Source: Streptomyces sp. NBC_01235 | Lineage (GTDB): Bacteria > Actinomycetota > Actinomycetes > Streptomycetales > Streptomycetaceae | DNA: 64,000 bases | Reading direction: 5' to 3' | Assembly (NCBI RefSeq): GCF_035989285.1 | Contig: NZ_CP108513.1 | Coordinates: 10,416,001 to 10,480,000, forward strand | Part shown: positions 43,576-53,368 of the stretch, piece by piece | Layout: every line of letters starts with the position of its first letter | Position numbering within the stretch: position 1 is the stretch's first letter | Translations under genes and position numbers: made by a program | Notes under the pieces: generated by a model | What the model was told of the DNA's origin: nothing | Database searches by the model: none | Seen by the model: only the letters and a program-made list of their open reading frames with translations

Positions 43576-44808
43576 TCAGTGCGCAGGGCCGACGCCGTTG
43601 CCCAGTCGGTCTGCCAGGCAGGCGAGGTACAGGGCCATGGCGGAGCGGTGGTCGCGCAGCGGACGGCCGGTGATCTGCTCGATCTTGTTCATCCGGTAGA
43701 CGACGGTGTTGCGGTGGATGTGCAGGTCGGCGGACGCCCGTACGAGGTTGAACCCGCTCTCGCACCAGGCGGTGATCGTGTCGCGGAGCACCGGCCAGTC
43801 CGGCTGGGCGCGCAGGTCCGCCGCGGTGCGTGCCAGCAGCCGGTTGCGGGCGGGTTGACCGACTGCGGCCAGGACCTGATGGACGCGCAGGTCCGCGATC
43901 AGGCGGACGGGGGTGTCCTCGGCCTGGCGGGCGACGGGAGCGTCGCCCGCCAGACGCGCGCCCAGTCGGAGCGCGTCGCACGCGTCCTGGTAGGAATCGT
44001 GCAGGCCGCCGACGGACGACGCCGGTTCGCCGATTCCCGCGCGGGCACGCAGGCCGTCCTGGGCGGCGATGACGTCGATGAGGCGCCGGCAGTCGTCGGC
44101 CAGGGAGGTCACCGGGCTCCGGGCCGGGAGCCGGTGCAGCACGCCGATCCAGCCCGGTGCGGTACCGGCGACGATGTCCTGGGGGTCGGCGAAGACTTCG
44201 CGGACCGTGCGGAGCAGTTCCGAGCGGACCAGCGCCATGTCGCGGGCGGGCGGGGCGGCGGGGCGGCGGGCGCCCGTACCGGGCCCGGGCGGCACGCTCA
44301 CCTCGAACGCCACCGCGACCCTTCGCAGTCGTAGGTCGAAGCCCAGTTCGGCCGCCCGGAACTCGAGGGAATCGCTCTCGACGACGTGGGGATCGTACGA
44401 GGCGATGTCGGCGAGCAGTTTCTCGGCCGCCCGCTCGCCGAGCAGGCGGGAGCGCAGCATCACGGACTCCCTCAGCAGGATTTCCGTCTGGCGCTTCACC
44501 AGCAGCCCGAAGCGGCGCACCTGGGCGGGAGTTCCGGTGATGCCGACCGTGCCGACCGCCTGCCCGTCCGTGACCAGCGGCAGGGTGACCCCAGGGCGCA
44601 CCCCCCGGAGCAGGTGAGCCTGCGACGCGCTGTGTGTGGCGGGTTCCTTGGTCCGTATCACCTCGACTGACGCCTCGTGGAACGTCCCGACCCGGCTGCT
44701 GTCGCCGCTGCCGATGACCGTGCCTTCCGCGTCGGTGATCAGCACGTTGAAGCCGATGACCGCGGAGGTGTCCCCGGCGATCTCCTGAGCGAGTGACGGA
44801 CTCAGCAT
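43576..44808 (-). CDS. CdaR-type (sugar-diacid/PucR-like) transcriptional regulator
   Basis: A 410-residue protein. The N-terminal diacid-recognition domain (LSPSLAQEIAGDTSAVIGFN, VLITDAEGTVIGSGDSSRVG, FHEASVEVI, PLVTDGQAVGTVGITG) is as in CdaR. A GGDEF-like middle follows, then a C-terminal helix-turn-helix (DTITAWCESGFNLVRASADL, HIHRNTVVYRMNKIEQITGR). CdaR activates glucarate/glycerate-type genes. Divergent from the ABC operon at 45005, so it probably controls that. ATG 44808 has a GAAGGAAC ribosome site. Converges with the CHAT operon. Confidence 0.85.
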   Translation of the reverse strand: MLSPSLAQEIAGDTSAVIGFNVLITDAEGTVIGSGDSSRVGTFHEASVEVIRTKEPATHSASQAHLLRGVRPGVTLPLVTDGQAVGTVGITGTPAQVRRFGLLVKRQTEILLRESVMLRSRLLGERAAEKLLADIASYDPHVVESDSLEFRAAELGFDLRLRRVAVAFEVSVPPGPGTGARRPAAPPARDMALVRSELLRTVREVFADPQDIVAGTAPGWIGVLHRLPARSPVTSLADDCRRLIDVIAAQDGLRARAGIGEPASSVGGLHDSYQDACDALRLGARLAGDAPVARQAEDTPVRLIADLRVHQVLAAVGQPARNRLLARTAADLRAQPDWPVLRDTITAWCESGFNLVRASADLHIHRNTVVYRMNKIEQITGRPLRDHRSAMALYLACLADRLGNGVGPAH

Positions 44809-44876
44809 GTACGTTCCTTCCGCCCCCTCCGAGAATGGACGCACCGTACAGCCGGGCGAGCGATTTCAGCCACAAG

Positions 44877-44886
44877 TTCGTACGAA
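44877..44886. promoter_or_regulatory. palindrome between the CdaR-type regulator and the ABC operon
   Basis: TTCGTACGAA, a perfect 10-bp palindrome in the 196-bp divergent gap, is the only clear dyad there. Candidate operator for the regulator. Confidence 0.4.
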
Positions 44887-45004
44887 GTGACCGGTGACGT
44901 GCAGCGGGCCTGTCCATAGCGTATGGGCCCATCACATCCCCGCCGGGGGCACATCGTAGTGAACGGGCGGGTTCCTTCAGCGCCGTTCCGGAAGGCCCAA
45001 GCCG

Positions 45005-45943
45005 ATGACCCGTGTGCGTTCGCTTCTCTCCGCCTTGTCGGCGGTTCTCCTGATATCGACAGTCGCCGCCTGCGGTTCGGGCGGCGACGACGCTCCGAAG
45101 AACGTGTCCGCGAAGACCGCCGCGCTGGGCACGCTCACGCCCGGCGTGATCAAGGTGGCCGTCCAGCCGTACGCCCCCTACACCAGCGTCAAGGGTGACA
45201 AGATCGTCGGCCTGGACGGAGACATCCTCAACTACGCGGCCAAGCAGCTGGGCCTCCAGGTCGAGCCCGAGGTGACCGATTTCGCCGGGATGCTCGCCGG
45301 GGTGCAGTCCCGCCGGGTGGACATCACCATCGGCGGCGTTGCCTGGTCCGCCGACCGGCAGAAGCAGGGGCTGTTCACGGATCCCCCCTACTACTCGCCG
45401 CCGGCGATGGCCGTCCGGTCCGGGAAGACGTACCGGACGGTCGACGATCTCAAGGGGCTGGACCTCGGGACGGTCGAAGGCTACGTCTGGGTCAAGTCCA
45501 TCCAGTCCGTGCCCGGCGCCGAGCTGCACGCCTACCCCGACGCCAACGGCGTGTTCGACGACCTCGGCGCCGGCCGGGTCGACGTCGGGTTCCTCGACCC
45601 GCTCCTCATCATCGCGGCGCAGAAGGAACGGCCCGAACTGAAGATCAAGACGGAGTATCTGACGCCGCCGACCGCCGCACAGGTCAAGGCGAAGCCCGCC
45701 TACGCATACTTCCAGCCGTACCAGACCGGCTTCTACCTGCCCAAGAAGGCCACCAAGCTGGAGCAGGCCATCTCCGCGCAGATCGACGCCATGTACGCGA
45801 ACGGCGAGATGGCGAAGCTCGTCAAGAAGTACGGCGGTGACCCCGAGCAGTTCCTCGAGCCCGCCGCCGATGTCGCCACCGCGCGCCGGGGCGTGGACCG
45901 GCCCGAGAACTGGACTGCGCCGTCCGTCGCGGCATCGCAGTGA
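45005..45943 (+). CDS. polar amino acid-type ABC transporter substrate-binding lipoprotein
   Basis: A 312-residue protein. Lipobox at STVAACGSG (Cys about 22), then a family-3 solute-binding fold ([86 protein letters not shown]). Family-3 proteins bind amino acids, opines or related small nitrogen compounds. First gene of an operon with permease, ATPase and an FAD amine oxidase. Confidence 0.9.
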   Translation: MTRVRSLLSALSAVLLISTVAACGSGGDDAPKNVSAKTAALGTLTPGVIKVAVQPYAPYTSVKGDKIVGLDGDILNYAAKQLGLQVEPEVTDFAGMLAGVQSRRVDITIGGVAWSADRQKQGLFTDPPYYSPPAMAVRSGKTYRTVDDLKGLDLGTVEGYVWVKSIQSVPGAELHAYPDANGVFDDLGAGRVDVGFLDPLLIIAAQKERPELKIKTEYLTPPTAAQVKAKPAYAYFQPYQTGFYLPKKATKLEQAISAQIDAMYANGEMAKLVKKYGGDPEQFLEPAADVATARRGVDRPENWTAPSVAASQ

Positions 45944-45957
45944 GGGGAGAAGCGGTG

Positions 45958-46722
45958 ATGAACGACATGGCGTCCGGTCTCTTCCAAGTCCCCTGGTCCG
46001 ACTACCGGCCCGACCTGCTCGACGCGCTCGGGCGCACCGTCTCGTACACGGTGGTGAGCTTCGCCGGCGCGGTGGTCCTCGGCCTGGCCGTGGCGTTGCT
46101 CAGGCTGAGCAGGGCATGGCCGGCGCGCGCCGTCGCGGCCGTCTACACCGAGGTGTTCAAGAACGTCCCGCTGCTGGCCATCATCTTCCTGACGTACTTC
46201 GGCCTGGCCTCGGCCGGGATCCGGCTGGACGTGTTCACGGCCGGTTGCCTCAGCCTCGTCGTCTTCTACGCCGCCTACCTGTCCGAGATCTTCCGCTCCG
46301 CGATCAGCGGGGTGCACGCGGGACAGACCGAGGCGGGAGAGGCGCTGGGCCTCGGCAAGGTGGGCATCTTCGGCCACGTCATCCTGCCGCAGGCACTCCG
46401 GCAGGCGCTGCCCGGCACCAACACGATGCTGGTCGACCTGCTGAAATCCACCTCGCTGCTGGTCACCGTCTCAGCCGCCGAGCTCATGTCGGAGGGGCGG
46501 CTCATCACCTCGGCCACCTTCCGGGCGCTGGAGGTGTACCTGGTCATCTCGGCCGTCTACTTCGCCCTGTGCTACCCGCTCTCCCAGCTCCTTCTGCTGC
46601 TGGAGCGGAAGGTGCGGGCGGGTGTGCCCCTGTCTCCGTGGCGACGACGCCGGGTGCGGGCCGCACGCGCACTGCTCGCCGGGGACACCGGCGTGGACGT
46701 CCGAGTGAAGGAGACGGCATGA
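45958..46722 (+). CDS. amino acid-type ABC transporter permease
   Basis: A 254-residue protein with about five transmembrane helices and the HisM-type loop ([21 protein letters not shown] shortened: [14 protein letters not shown]) plus [20 protein letters not shown]. The ATG at 45958 is preferred: AGGGGAGA lies 8 bp upstream. GTG codons at 45955 and 45940 are alternatives. The stop overlaps the ATPase start (ATGA). Confidence 0.9.
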   Translation: MNDMASGLFQVPWSDYRPDLLDALGRTVSYTVVSFAGAVVLGLAVALLRLSRAWPARAVAAVYTEVFKNVPLLAIIFLTYFGLASAGIRLDVFTAGCLSLVVFYAAYLSEIFRSAISGVHAGQTEAGEALGLGKVGIFGHVILPQALRQALPGTNTMLVDLLKSTSLLVTVSAAELMSEGRLITSATFRALEVYLVISAVYFALCYPLSQLLLLLERKVRAGVPLSPWRRRRVRAARALLAGDTGVDVRVKETA

Positions 46723-47525
46723 CCGAGCCCGTCACCACAGCGAAAGCCCCGGCCGGGACGGGCGGGCAGACGCCCGCCGAAGCCGTCGTACGGATCGAAG
46801 GCCTCAGCAAGGCCTTCGACGGGCGCCTGGTGCTCGACGACGTACACCTCGAGGTCGACCGCGGCCGCATCGTGAGCGTCATCGGGCAGAGCGGCGGCGG
46901 GAAGACGACCCTGATGCGCTGCGTCAACCTGCTGGAACGCCCGGACCGGGGCACGGTCGAGGTCGCCGGAGAGGTGGTGCACAGCGGCGGCCGACTGGTC
47001 TGCCGCGACCTGCCCCGGCTGCGCCGCACCGTGGGCATGGTCTTCCAGCGCTTCAACCTGTTCCCGCATCTCACGGCCGTGGAGAACGTCGTGCTGGCCC
47101 AACGCAAGGCGGGCGTGCCCGAGCAGGAGGCGCTGGAGCGGGCCGTCACACTGCTGCGCCGGGTCGGGGTGGCCCACCGCGGCCTCGCGCAGCCCGACCA
47201 GCTCTCCGGCGGCGAGCAGCAGCGGGTCGCCATCGCACGGGCTCTCGCCCTGAAGCCCGAGGTGCTGCTCTTCGACGAACCCACGTCCTCCCTCGATCCG
47301 GAGGCCACCCGCGAGGTACTGAGCGTGATGCGGGAACTCGCCGCGGACGGAATGACGATGCTGCTGGTCACCCACGAACTGCCCTTCGCCCGCGAGGTGT
47401 CCGACCACGTCGTCTTCGTCGACGGCGGACGCATCGTGGAGGAGGGGAGGCCCGAGGACGTCCTCGACCATCCCGCGCAGGCCCGGACCCGGGAGTTCCT
47501 CGCCTCGTACGGATCCGCGTCATGA
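46719..47525 (+). CDS. amino acid-type ABC transporter ATPase
   Basis: A 268-residue protein. Walker [17 protein letters not shown] loop [20 protein letters not shown], signature [16 protein letters not shown], Walker [13 protein letters not shown] and switch His in LVTHELPFA. All motifs intact; GlnQ/HisP type. Overlaps both neighbours by ATGA. Confidence 0.95.
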   Translation: MTEPVTTAKAPAGTGGQTPAEAVVRIEGLSKAFDGRLVLDDVHLEVDRGRIVSVIGQSGGGKTTLMRCVNLLERPDRGTVEVAGEVVHSGGRLVCRDLPRLRRTVGMVFQRFNLFPHLTAVENVVLAQRKAGVPEQEALERAVTLLRRVGVAHRGLAQPDQLSGGEQQRVAIARALALKPEVLLFDEPTSSLDPEATREVLSVMRELAADGMTMLLVTHELPFAREVSDHVVFVDGGRIVEEGRPEDVLDHPAQARTREFLASYGSAS

Positions 47526-48820
47526 CCCGTGCTCCCGTGGTCGGCGCGGGACCCGTCGTGGTCGTCGGCGGCGGAGTCGTGGGGCTCTGTACGGCGTACT
47601 ACCTGGCGGCGGCCGGTATTCCGGTGGAGATCGTCGAACGGCGCGGCCTCGGCTCCGGGGCGTCCCGGGGCAACGCCGGCTGGGTCTGCCTCAGTCATTC
47701 AACACCCGTACCGGCCCCGGGAGTTGTGAGATACGCCCTGCGCTCGCTGGGCCGCCCGGACTCGCCGCTCTATCTCCGGCCCCTTCCGGATCCCGCGTTC
47801 GTACGATGGCTGTGGCGGTTCTGGCGCAGCAGCACTCCGGCCGCCTTCCGGAGCGGGTACGCGGCCATCGCCGAACTGAACCGCGACACCTTCGGCCTCT
47901 TCGACGGTCTGCGCGAAGCCGGGGTCGACACGACGCTGACCCGGCCCGGCATGGTGCACGCCTTCCTGTCGGAAGCCGAGGCCAGTCACCACCTCGCGAT
48001 CCAGCGGGAGATGGCGGACGGCCACTACCCGATGCCCGTCGACGTCACCACGGGACCCGAGGCGCATCTGCTGGACGAGGCGCTGTCGCCCCGGGTACGT
48101 GCGGCGTACCTCGTCGAGGGAGAAGGCGTCGTCGACCCGGAGGCGTTCGCCCGGGCGCTCGGAGAGGCACTCGCCGCCCAGGGGGTGAAGGTCCACGAGA
48201 ACGCCGAGGCCACCGGGTTCCGGTCCGGGGGCGGCGGGGTCGCCGCGCTGCGTACGACGCAGGGTGAGATTCCCTGCGGGGCCGTCGTCATCGCCGCCGG
48301 AATGCGCTCCCCGGGGCTGCTGCGCTCCCTGGGCCAGTCGCTGCCGCTCCAGGCGGGCAAGGGCTACAGCTTCTCCGTGGACCTGGATCCGGCGCCCCGG
48401 CACACGCTGTACTTCGGCGAGCGCAGGGCCGTCGCCTCACCGATCGGCGGCACCACGCGGATCGGCGGCACGATGGAGCTGAGCGGCAACAACAACCGCC
48501 TCGACTGGCGCCGTGTCGTCGCCGTCGCCCTCGCCAGCCGGCACTATCTGGGCCGCTGGTTCGACGATCCGGACGATCTGGTCGGCCTGATCCGGGACCC
48601 CTGGGTGGGCGGGCGGCCGTTCCTCCCCGACGGACTCCCGGTGATCGACCGTGTCCCGGGACACGACAACGTCTTCGCGGCCACCGGCCACGGCATGCTG
48701 GGCGTCACGCTGGGCCCGGTCACCGGGCACAGACTCGCCGAGTACGTCCGCACCGGCGACCGGCCCGAGGCCCTGGCGCCCTTCCGCTTCGAACGGCTCC
48801 GGCGTCAGGTGCGGTCGTAG
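47522..48820 (+). CDS. FAD-dependent amino acid/amine oxidoreductase (DadA-like)
   Basis: A 432-residue protein. FAD-binding [21 protein letters not shown] and [16 protein letters not shown], then the DAO fold ([70 protein letters not shown]). Enzymes of this type oxidise D-amino acids or secondary amines to keto acids and ammonia or amines. Its coupling to an amino-acid-type importer suggests that it degrades what the importer brings in. The exact substrate is unknown. Confidence 0.87.
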   Translation: MTRAPVVGAGPVVVVGGGVVGLCTAYYLAAAGIPVEIVERRGLGSGASRGNAGWVCLSHSTPVPAPGVVRYALRSLGRPDSPLYLRPLPDPAFVRWLWRFWRSSTPAAFRSGYAAIAELNRDTFGLFDGLREAGVDTTLTRPGMVHAFLSEAEASHHLAIQREMADGHYPMPVDVTTGPEAHLLDEALSPRVRAAYLVEGEGVVDPEAFARALGEALAAQGVKVHENAEATGFRSGGGGVAALRTTQGEIPCGAVVIAAGMRSPGLLRSLGQSLPLQAGKGYSFSVDLDPAPRHTLYFGERRAVASPIGGTTRIGGTMELSGNNNRLDWRRVVAVALASRHYLGRWFDDPDDLVGLIRDPWVGGRPFLPDGLPVIDRVPGHDNVFAATGHGMLGVTLGPVTGHRLAEYVRTGDRPEALAPFRFERLRRQVRS

Positions 48821-48878
48821 GCGCGAAAGAAGGTGCCGAGGGCTGTCGGCTGATGCGGAACACTCCGACAGCAACGGC

Positions 48879-49325
48879 CTAACCGGCGTTCAACGGACGT
48901 TCGAAGAACGTCTCCAGGACCACCGTTGCCTGTGTCCCGCTGACCCCGTCGATCGTGTACAGGCGGCGCAGCACGTCCTGGAGCCGCTCCGTGGTCGCGG
49001 TGCGCACCTTGACCAGGACGCTCGCGCTGCCCGCGATGACGTGCGCCTCCTGTATCTCCGGGACGGCGGCGAAGTCCTCGGCCCGGTCGCCCATCCACAC
49101 CGTCGAGTCGACCAGCACGAAGGCGAGGACCCCGCGGTCGAGCGCGGCGGGGTCGACGTCGACCGTCGTGGCCCGGATGACCCCTTGTTCGCGCAGCTTG
49201 CGCACGCGCTCGTGCGCGGCGCCCGCCGACAGGCCGACCGCCCTGCCCAGAGCGGCGTACGACCGGGTGGCGTCACGCTGGAGCAGGGCGATCAGCCGAC
49301 GGTCGATGTCATCCACTGACTTCAT
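48879..49325 (-). CDS. Lrp/AsnC-family transcriptional regulator
   Basis: A 148-residue protein: helix-turn-helix (DDIDRRLIALLQRDATRSYA, LGRAVGLSAGAAHERVRKL) and a RAM effector domain (VLAFVLVDSTVW, AEDFAAVPEIQEAHVIAGSA, RLYTIDGVSGTQATVV). These proteins regulate amino-acid genes. ATG 49325 follows a TATGGT -10-like element by 6 nt, so the transcript may be leaderless. Convergent with the DadA-like gene, divergent from the SMP-30 gene. Confidence 0.92.
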   Translation of the reverse strand: MKSVDDIDRRLIALLQRDATRSYAALGRAVGLSAGAAHERVRKLREQGVIRATTVDVDPAALDRGVLAFVLVDSTVWMGDRAEDFAAVPEIQEAHVIAGSASVLVKVRTATTERLQDVLRRLYTIDGVSGTQATVVLETFFERPLNAG

Positions 49326-49401
49326 GTGCAAACCATACCTGGTTCGGTCAACTGCGTGTTACGTTGAACGAAATCCTGTCCCCACCTCTTGGGAGGACGC
49401 C

Positions 49402-50310
49402 ATGTCCGCCGACGGCCTGTACGAGATCCTGGACGACCGCTTCCGTACCGGACGCTGTGCGAACGGCGACAGCCGGTTGGAGGTCCTGTACGACGGATGC
49501 CGCTGGGCCGAGGGGCCGCTGTACCTCCCCGCCTGGCGCCAGTTGCTGTGGAGCGACATCCCCAACGACCGCATCCTGCGCTGGGACGAGGCCACCGGCG
49601 CGGTCGGCGTCTTCCGCACCCCGGCCGGCTACAGCAACGGCAACACCCTCGACCGGCAGGGCCGCCTGGTCACCTGCGAGCAGGGCAACCGCCGCGTCAC
49701 CCGTACCGAGCCGGACGGGACCGTGACCGTCCTCGCCGATCGGTACGACGGCAAGCGTCTCAACAGTCCGAACGACTCCGTCGTGGGCCCCGACGGCACG
49801 ATCTGGTTCTCCGACCCGGACTTCGGCATCGTCAGCGACTACGAGGGCCATCGCGCCGAGTCCGAGATCGGCGCGTGCAACGTGTACCGGATCGACCCCG
49901 CGACGGGGGACGTGCACCTCGCCGCCGACGGGTTCGAGGGACCCAACGGCGTCATCCTGTCCCCTGACGGCAAGCGTCTGTACGTCTCCGACTCGCGGGC
50001 CGCCCGGATCCATGTGCACGACATCCGCGAGGACGGCACACTCTCCGACGGGAAGGTCTTCGCCGAGGGTCGGGGCGACGTCCACTTCGACAACATCCGC
50101 TTCGACGACGAGGGCCGTCTGTGGGCCGCCGCCCTGGACGACGGCGTCCACTGCTACGACCCCGACGGCACCCTGATCGGCCGGCTGCGCGTGCCCGAGC
50201 GCGTCTCCAACATCGCCTTCGGCGGCCCGAAGAACAACCGCCTCTTCATCACGGCCACCACCTGCCTGTACTCGCTGGTGATGTCGGTGACCGGGGCGCC
50301 GCGCCTCTAG
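49402..50310 (+). CDS. SMP-30/gluconolactonase-family lactonase
   Basis: A 302-residue six-bladed beta-propeller: CRWAEGPLYLPAWRQLLWSD (metal Glu), NGNTLDRQGRLVTCEQGNRR, NSPNDSVVGPDGTIWFSDPD (metal Asn), GPNGVILSPDGKRLYVSDSR (metal Asp), DDEGRLWAAALDDGVHCYDP. It hydrolyses sugar lactones. Ribosome site GGGAGG. Divergent from the Lrp gene. Confidence 0.92.
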   Translation: MSADGLYEILDDRFRTGRCANGDSRLEVLYDGCRWAEGPLYLPAWRQLLWSDIPNDRILRWDEATGAVGVFRTPAGYSNGNTLDRQGRLVTCEQGNRRVTRTEPDGTVTVLADRYDGKRLNSPNDSVVGPDGTIWFSDPDFGIVSDYEGHRAESEIGACNVYRIDPATGDVHLAADGFEGPNGVILSPDGKRLYVSDSRAARIHVHDIREDGTLSDGKVFAEGRGDVHFDNIRFDDEGRLWAAALDDGVHCYDPDGTLIGRLRVPERVSNIAFGGPKNNRLFITATTCLYSLVMSVTGAPRL

Positions 50311-50367
50311 ACCGCGGGTGACGACCGACTCCCGTCCGGTCACCACGCGTGAGGGCCCCGGCGAACC

Positions 50368-53265
50368 ATGACTCGCGCTCGTTATGTCCGTATCCTCGTC
50401 AATGTCAGATTATTTGCGAAGAGTGACGTATCGCGGATGCGGGTGAGGCGAAGCGTGGTGAGGCCTGGCAGGGAGTCGATACCGACGGGGCGTGCGACGG
50501 ACGGCACGGGGCCCGCTCGTTTCCGTGAGCGGTTCCTGCAGGGTGAGCCGGTCGAGCGGGGTGTGCGAGCGTCGATCCTGGACTCATGGCAGCGCTGCCG
50601 CTCCCTGGGGCTCTCGCCGGACCAGTCCGATCTTCCTTTCCGGGACGACTTCGACCCGGACGGCCGGATCGTCCGCGCGGCCGTGCCCGTGCTCGACCGA
50701 CTGCAGTCCACGTTCTCCGGCAGCGAGATCAACATCTCCGTCGCCGACGCGCGTGGGGTGGTCCTTCTACGCCGTTTCGGTGAGCCGTCGCTGGTCAGAA
50801 GCCTTCCGGCGATCCAGAGAGTGCCGGGCTTCGTGTTCGCCGAGCAGTTCGCCGGTACGAACGGCATCGGCCTCGCCCTGGCCGAGCGGCAACACATCCG
50901 CGTCTACGGCGCCGAGCACTTCGCGGAGCGCTCCCAGCAAAACGCCTGCGTCGCGCTTCCCGTGCGCGACCCGCTCAGCGGACGCATCGAGGGTGTCCTG
51001 TGTTTCGGCTATCCACGCAGCTTCGAGACCCCGGCGCTGAGCGCCGTGATCCGCAAGGCGGCCCGGGCCATGGAGCGGAGGCTGTTGGGGCAGAGTTCCG
51101 CGCGTGAGCGCGCCTTGTTGCGGGCGTACCTGGCCACCGGAGCCGAATCCGCCGCCGGACCTCACCGCGGCATCGCGGTGGACGAGCCTGCCCTCGAGCT
51201 GCGCCCCCATGATCAGGCGATCCTCATGGAGGAGGCCGCCGAGTTGCTCTCCCGTGCGCAGTGTGCCGCCGTCGACGTGCCCCTGCCCGGCGGCCGGCGG
51301 ATCACGCTCGTGAGCCGTCCGGTGACGAGCGCCTCCGGGGCGGAGGGCTTCGCCATCGAGGCAGTCCTCCCCGGAGTCCCCCCAGGAGAACCGCCGGCCG
51401 TCCCGTACCAGGTCGAAGAACTGCCCGGCCTTGCCGCCCATCCCGCCGTCGGCATCGCCGTTTCGCGGCTCGCGCGACTCTCCGTCGGAGGCAAGGGGCT
51501 CACGGCCGACGGCACCGGCGGTGCGACGGACGCGGCTGCCGAACCGCCGCCCGCGGCCAGAGGACTCGTACTGGTCGGGGAGCCGCAGGTGGGGGCGTAC
51601 GCCCTGGCCGCGCGACGACGTCTGGAGCTGCTGTCCGAGGCCAGCGCCCGCATAGGCACCACCCTGGACGTGCGCCGAACCGCCGAGGAACTCGCCGAGA
51701 CGGCCGTCCCACGCCTGGCCGACTTCGTCACCGTCGACCTGCCCGAGGCCGTAATACGGGGCGAGGAGTCCGCCGACCCTCTGGGCGACCTGCGCCGTAC
51801 GGTGGTCCACGGCATCCGCGACGGCCTCCCCTTCAGCCCCGTCGGCGAGCGGATGGACTTCGGCCCGACCGCGCCCCAGCTGCGCTGTCTGACCGGCGGA
51901 CACGCGGTGCTGGAACCCGACCTGACGATCTCCGCGGGCTGGCTCGCCCAGGACCCCGAGCACACCGACCAGCTGCTGGCCCATGTGCATTCCCTCATCG
52001 CGGTACCCCTTGTCGCCCGCGGTGTCGTCCTGGGCATCGCGAGCTTCTACCGCGCCCAGGATCCCGCCCCCTTCGGGGACGACGACCGTTCGCTGGCCCA
52101 GGAACTGGCCGCCCGCGCCGCCCTGTCCATCGACAACGCCCGGCGCTACACGCACGAACGCACCATGGTCCTGGCCCTGCAGCGCAGACTGCTCCCGCAC
52201 GGGCTGCCCGATCAGGAAGCCGTCGAGGTCGCCCACCGCTACCTGCCCGCCGAATCCGACGTGGGCGGAGACTGGTACGACGTCATCCCGCTCTCCGGCG
52301 CCCGCATCGGCCTCCTGGTCGGCGACGTCGTCGGGCACGGCATGCTCTCCGCCGCCACCATGGGACGGCTGCGCACCGCCGCACGCAGCTTCGCCGAACT
52401 CGACTTCCCCCCGGACGAGGTACTCATCCACCTCGACAACCTGGTGGGGCGCCTGGACCGGGAGGACCCCGACGGCGAGGGCGCCGGCATCATCGGCGCG
52501 ACCTGCCTGTACGCCATCTACGACCCGACCTCGCAGCGGTGCGTCATGGCCCGCGCCGGCCATCCGCCGCCCGCGCTGGTCCGCCCCGACGGCAGCGTGT
52601 TCTATCCCGACCTGCCGGCCGGGCCCCCTCTCGGCCTCGGCGGGCTGCCCTTCGACGCCGTCGAGATCGACCTCCCCGAGGACAGTCAGCTGGTCCTCTA
52701 CACCGACGGACTCATCGAGGACCGGCACCGCGACGTCGACGTGGCCCTCGACCAGCTGCGCGGAGCCCTGGCCCACCATCCGCAGCGCACACCCGAGGAA
52801 ACCTGTCAGGCGATCCTGGACACCGTGGCCCCCGCCCACCCGTGCGACGACATAGCCCTGCTCGTCGCCCGCACCCACGCCCTGGACCCCCGACGGATCG
52901 CCACCTGGGAACTGCCCCCCGACCCGGCCCGAGTCGGCGAGGTCCGTGCGTCCGCGCTCCGGCAACTGGCCGACTGGGGACTCGACGAGGCCGCGTTCGC
53001 CGCGGAACTGATACTGAGCGAGCTGGTCACCAATGCCATCCGGCACGGTTCCGGGCCCATCAGGGTGCGGATGCTGCACGACCGCACCCTGATCTGCGAG
53101 GTCTCCGACACCAGCAACACCGCCCCGCATCTGCGTCGGGCGGCCAGCACCGACGAGGGCGGACGTGGCCTGTTCCTCGTCGCGCAGCTGTCGCGGACCT
53201 GGGGTACGCGCCATCTCTCGGAGGGCAAGGTCATCTGGGCCGAATGCGAACTCGCCGGCACATGA
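50368..53265 (+). CDS. GAF-sensor / PP2C phosphatase / anti-sigma-type ATPase fusion
   Basis: Up to 965 residues. In order: an AcoR-like N-terminal stretch (FLQGEPVERGVRASILDSWQ, RCRSLGLSPD) with a GAF domain (about 100-230), a middle linker, a second GAF (about 425-595), a SpoIIE-type PP2C phosphatase (about 610-850: GGDWYDVIPL, VGDVVGHGM, LVLYTDGLIED), and a C-terminal RsbW-like HATPase (about 870-960: ILSELVTNAIRHGSG, DEGGRGLFLVAQL). It joins phosphatase and anti-sigma kinase functions in one protein. The start is uncertain: ATG 50368, ATG 50437 or GTG 50458 (preceded by GAGGCGAAG) are possible. Confidence 0.87.
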   Translation: MTRARYVRILVNVRLFAKSDVSRMRVRRSVVRPGRESIPTGRATDGTGPARFRERFLQGEPVERGVRASILDSWQRCRSLGLSPDQSDLPFRDDFDPDGRIVRAAVPVLDRLQSTFSGSEINISVADARGVVLLRRFGEPSLVRSLPAIQRVPGFVFAEQFAGTNGIGLALAERQHIRVYGAEHFAERSQQNACVALPVRDPLSGRIEGVLCFGYPRSFETPALSAVIRKAARAMERRLLGQSSARERALLRAYLATGAESAAGPHRGIAVDEPALELRPHDQAILMEEAAELLSRAQCAAVDVPLPGGRRITLVSRPVTSASGAEGFAIEAVLPGVPPGEPPAVPYQVEELPGLAAHPAVGIAVSRLARLSVGGKGLTADGTGGATDAAAEPPPAARGLVLVGEPQVGAYALAARRRLELLSEASARIGTTLDVRRTAEELAETAVPRLADFVTVDLPEAVIRGEESADPLGDLRRTVVHGIRDGLPFSPVGERMDFGPTAPQLRCLTGGHAVLEPDLTISAGWLAQDPEHTDQLLAHVHSLIAVPLVARGVVLGIASFYRAQDPAPFGDDDRSLAQELAARAALSIDNARRYTHERTMVLALQRRLLPHGLPDQEAVEVAHRYLPAESDVGGDWYDVIPLSGARIGLLVGDVVGHGMLSAATMGRLRTAARSFAELDFPPDEVLIHLDNLVGRLDREDPDGEGAGIIGATCLYAIYDPTSQRCVMARAGHPPPALVRPDGSVFYPDLPAGPPLGLGGLPFDAVEIDLPEDSQLVLYTDGLIEDRHRDVDVALDQLRGALAHHPQRTPEETCQAILDTVAPAHPCDDIALLVARTHALDPRRIATWELPPDPARVGEVRASALRQLADWGLDEAAFAAELILSELVTNAIRHGSGPIRVRMLHDRTLICEVSDTSNTAPHLRRAASTDEGGRGLFLVAQLSRTWGTRHLSEGKVIWAECELAGT

Positions 53266-53368
53266 AGACAATGCGTGAAATGGCATGGTTGATACCGATT
53301 GATCACAATAGATCTCGCTAGTATTCCCCCTGCACGTCGGGAAGAACTCGCCAGGCCGACCCCCGGAG

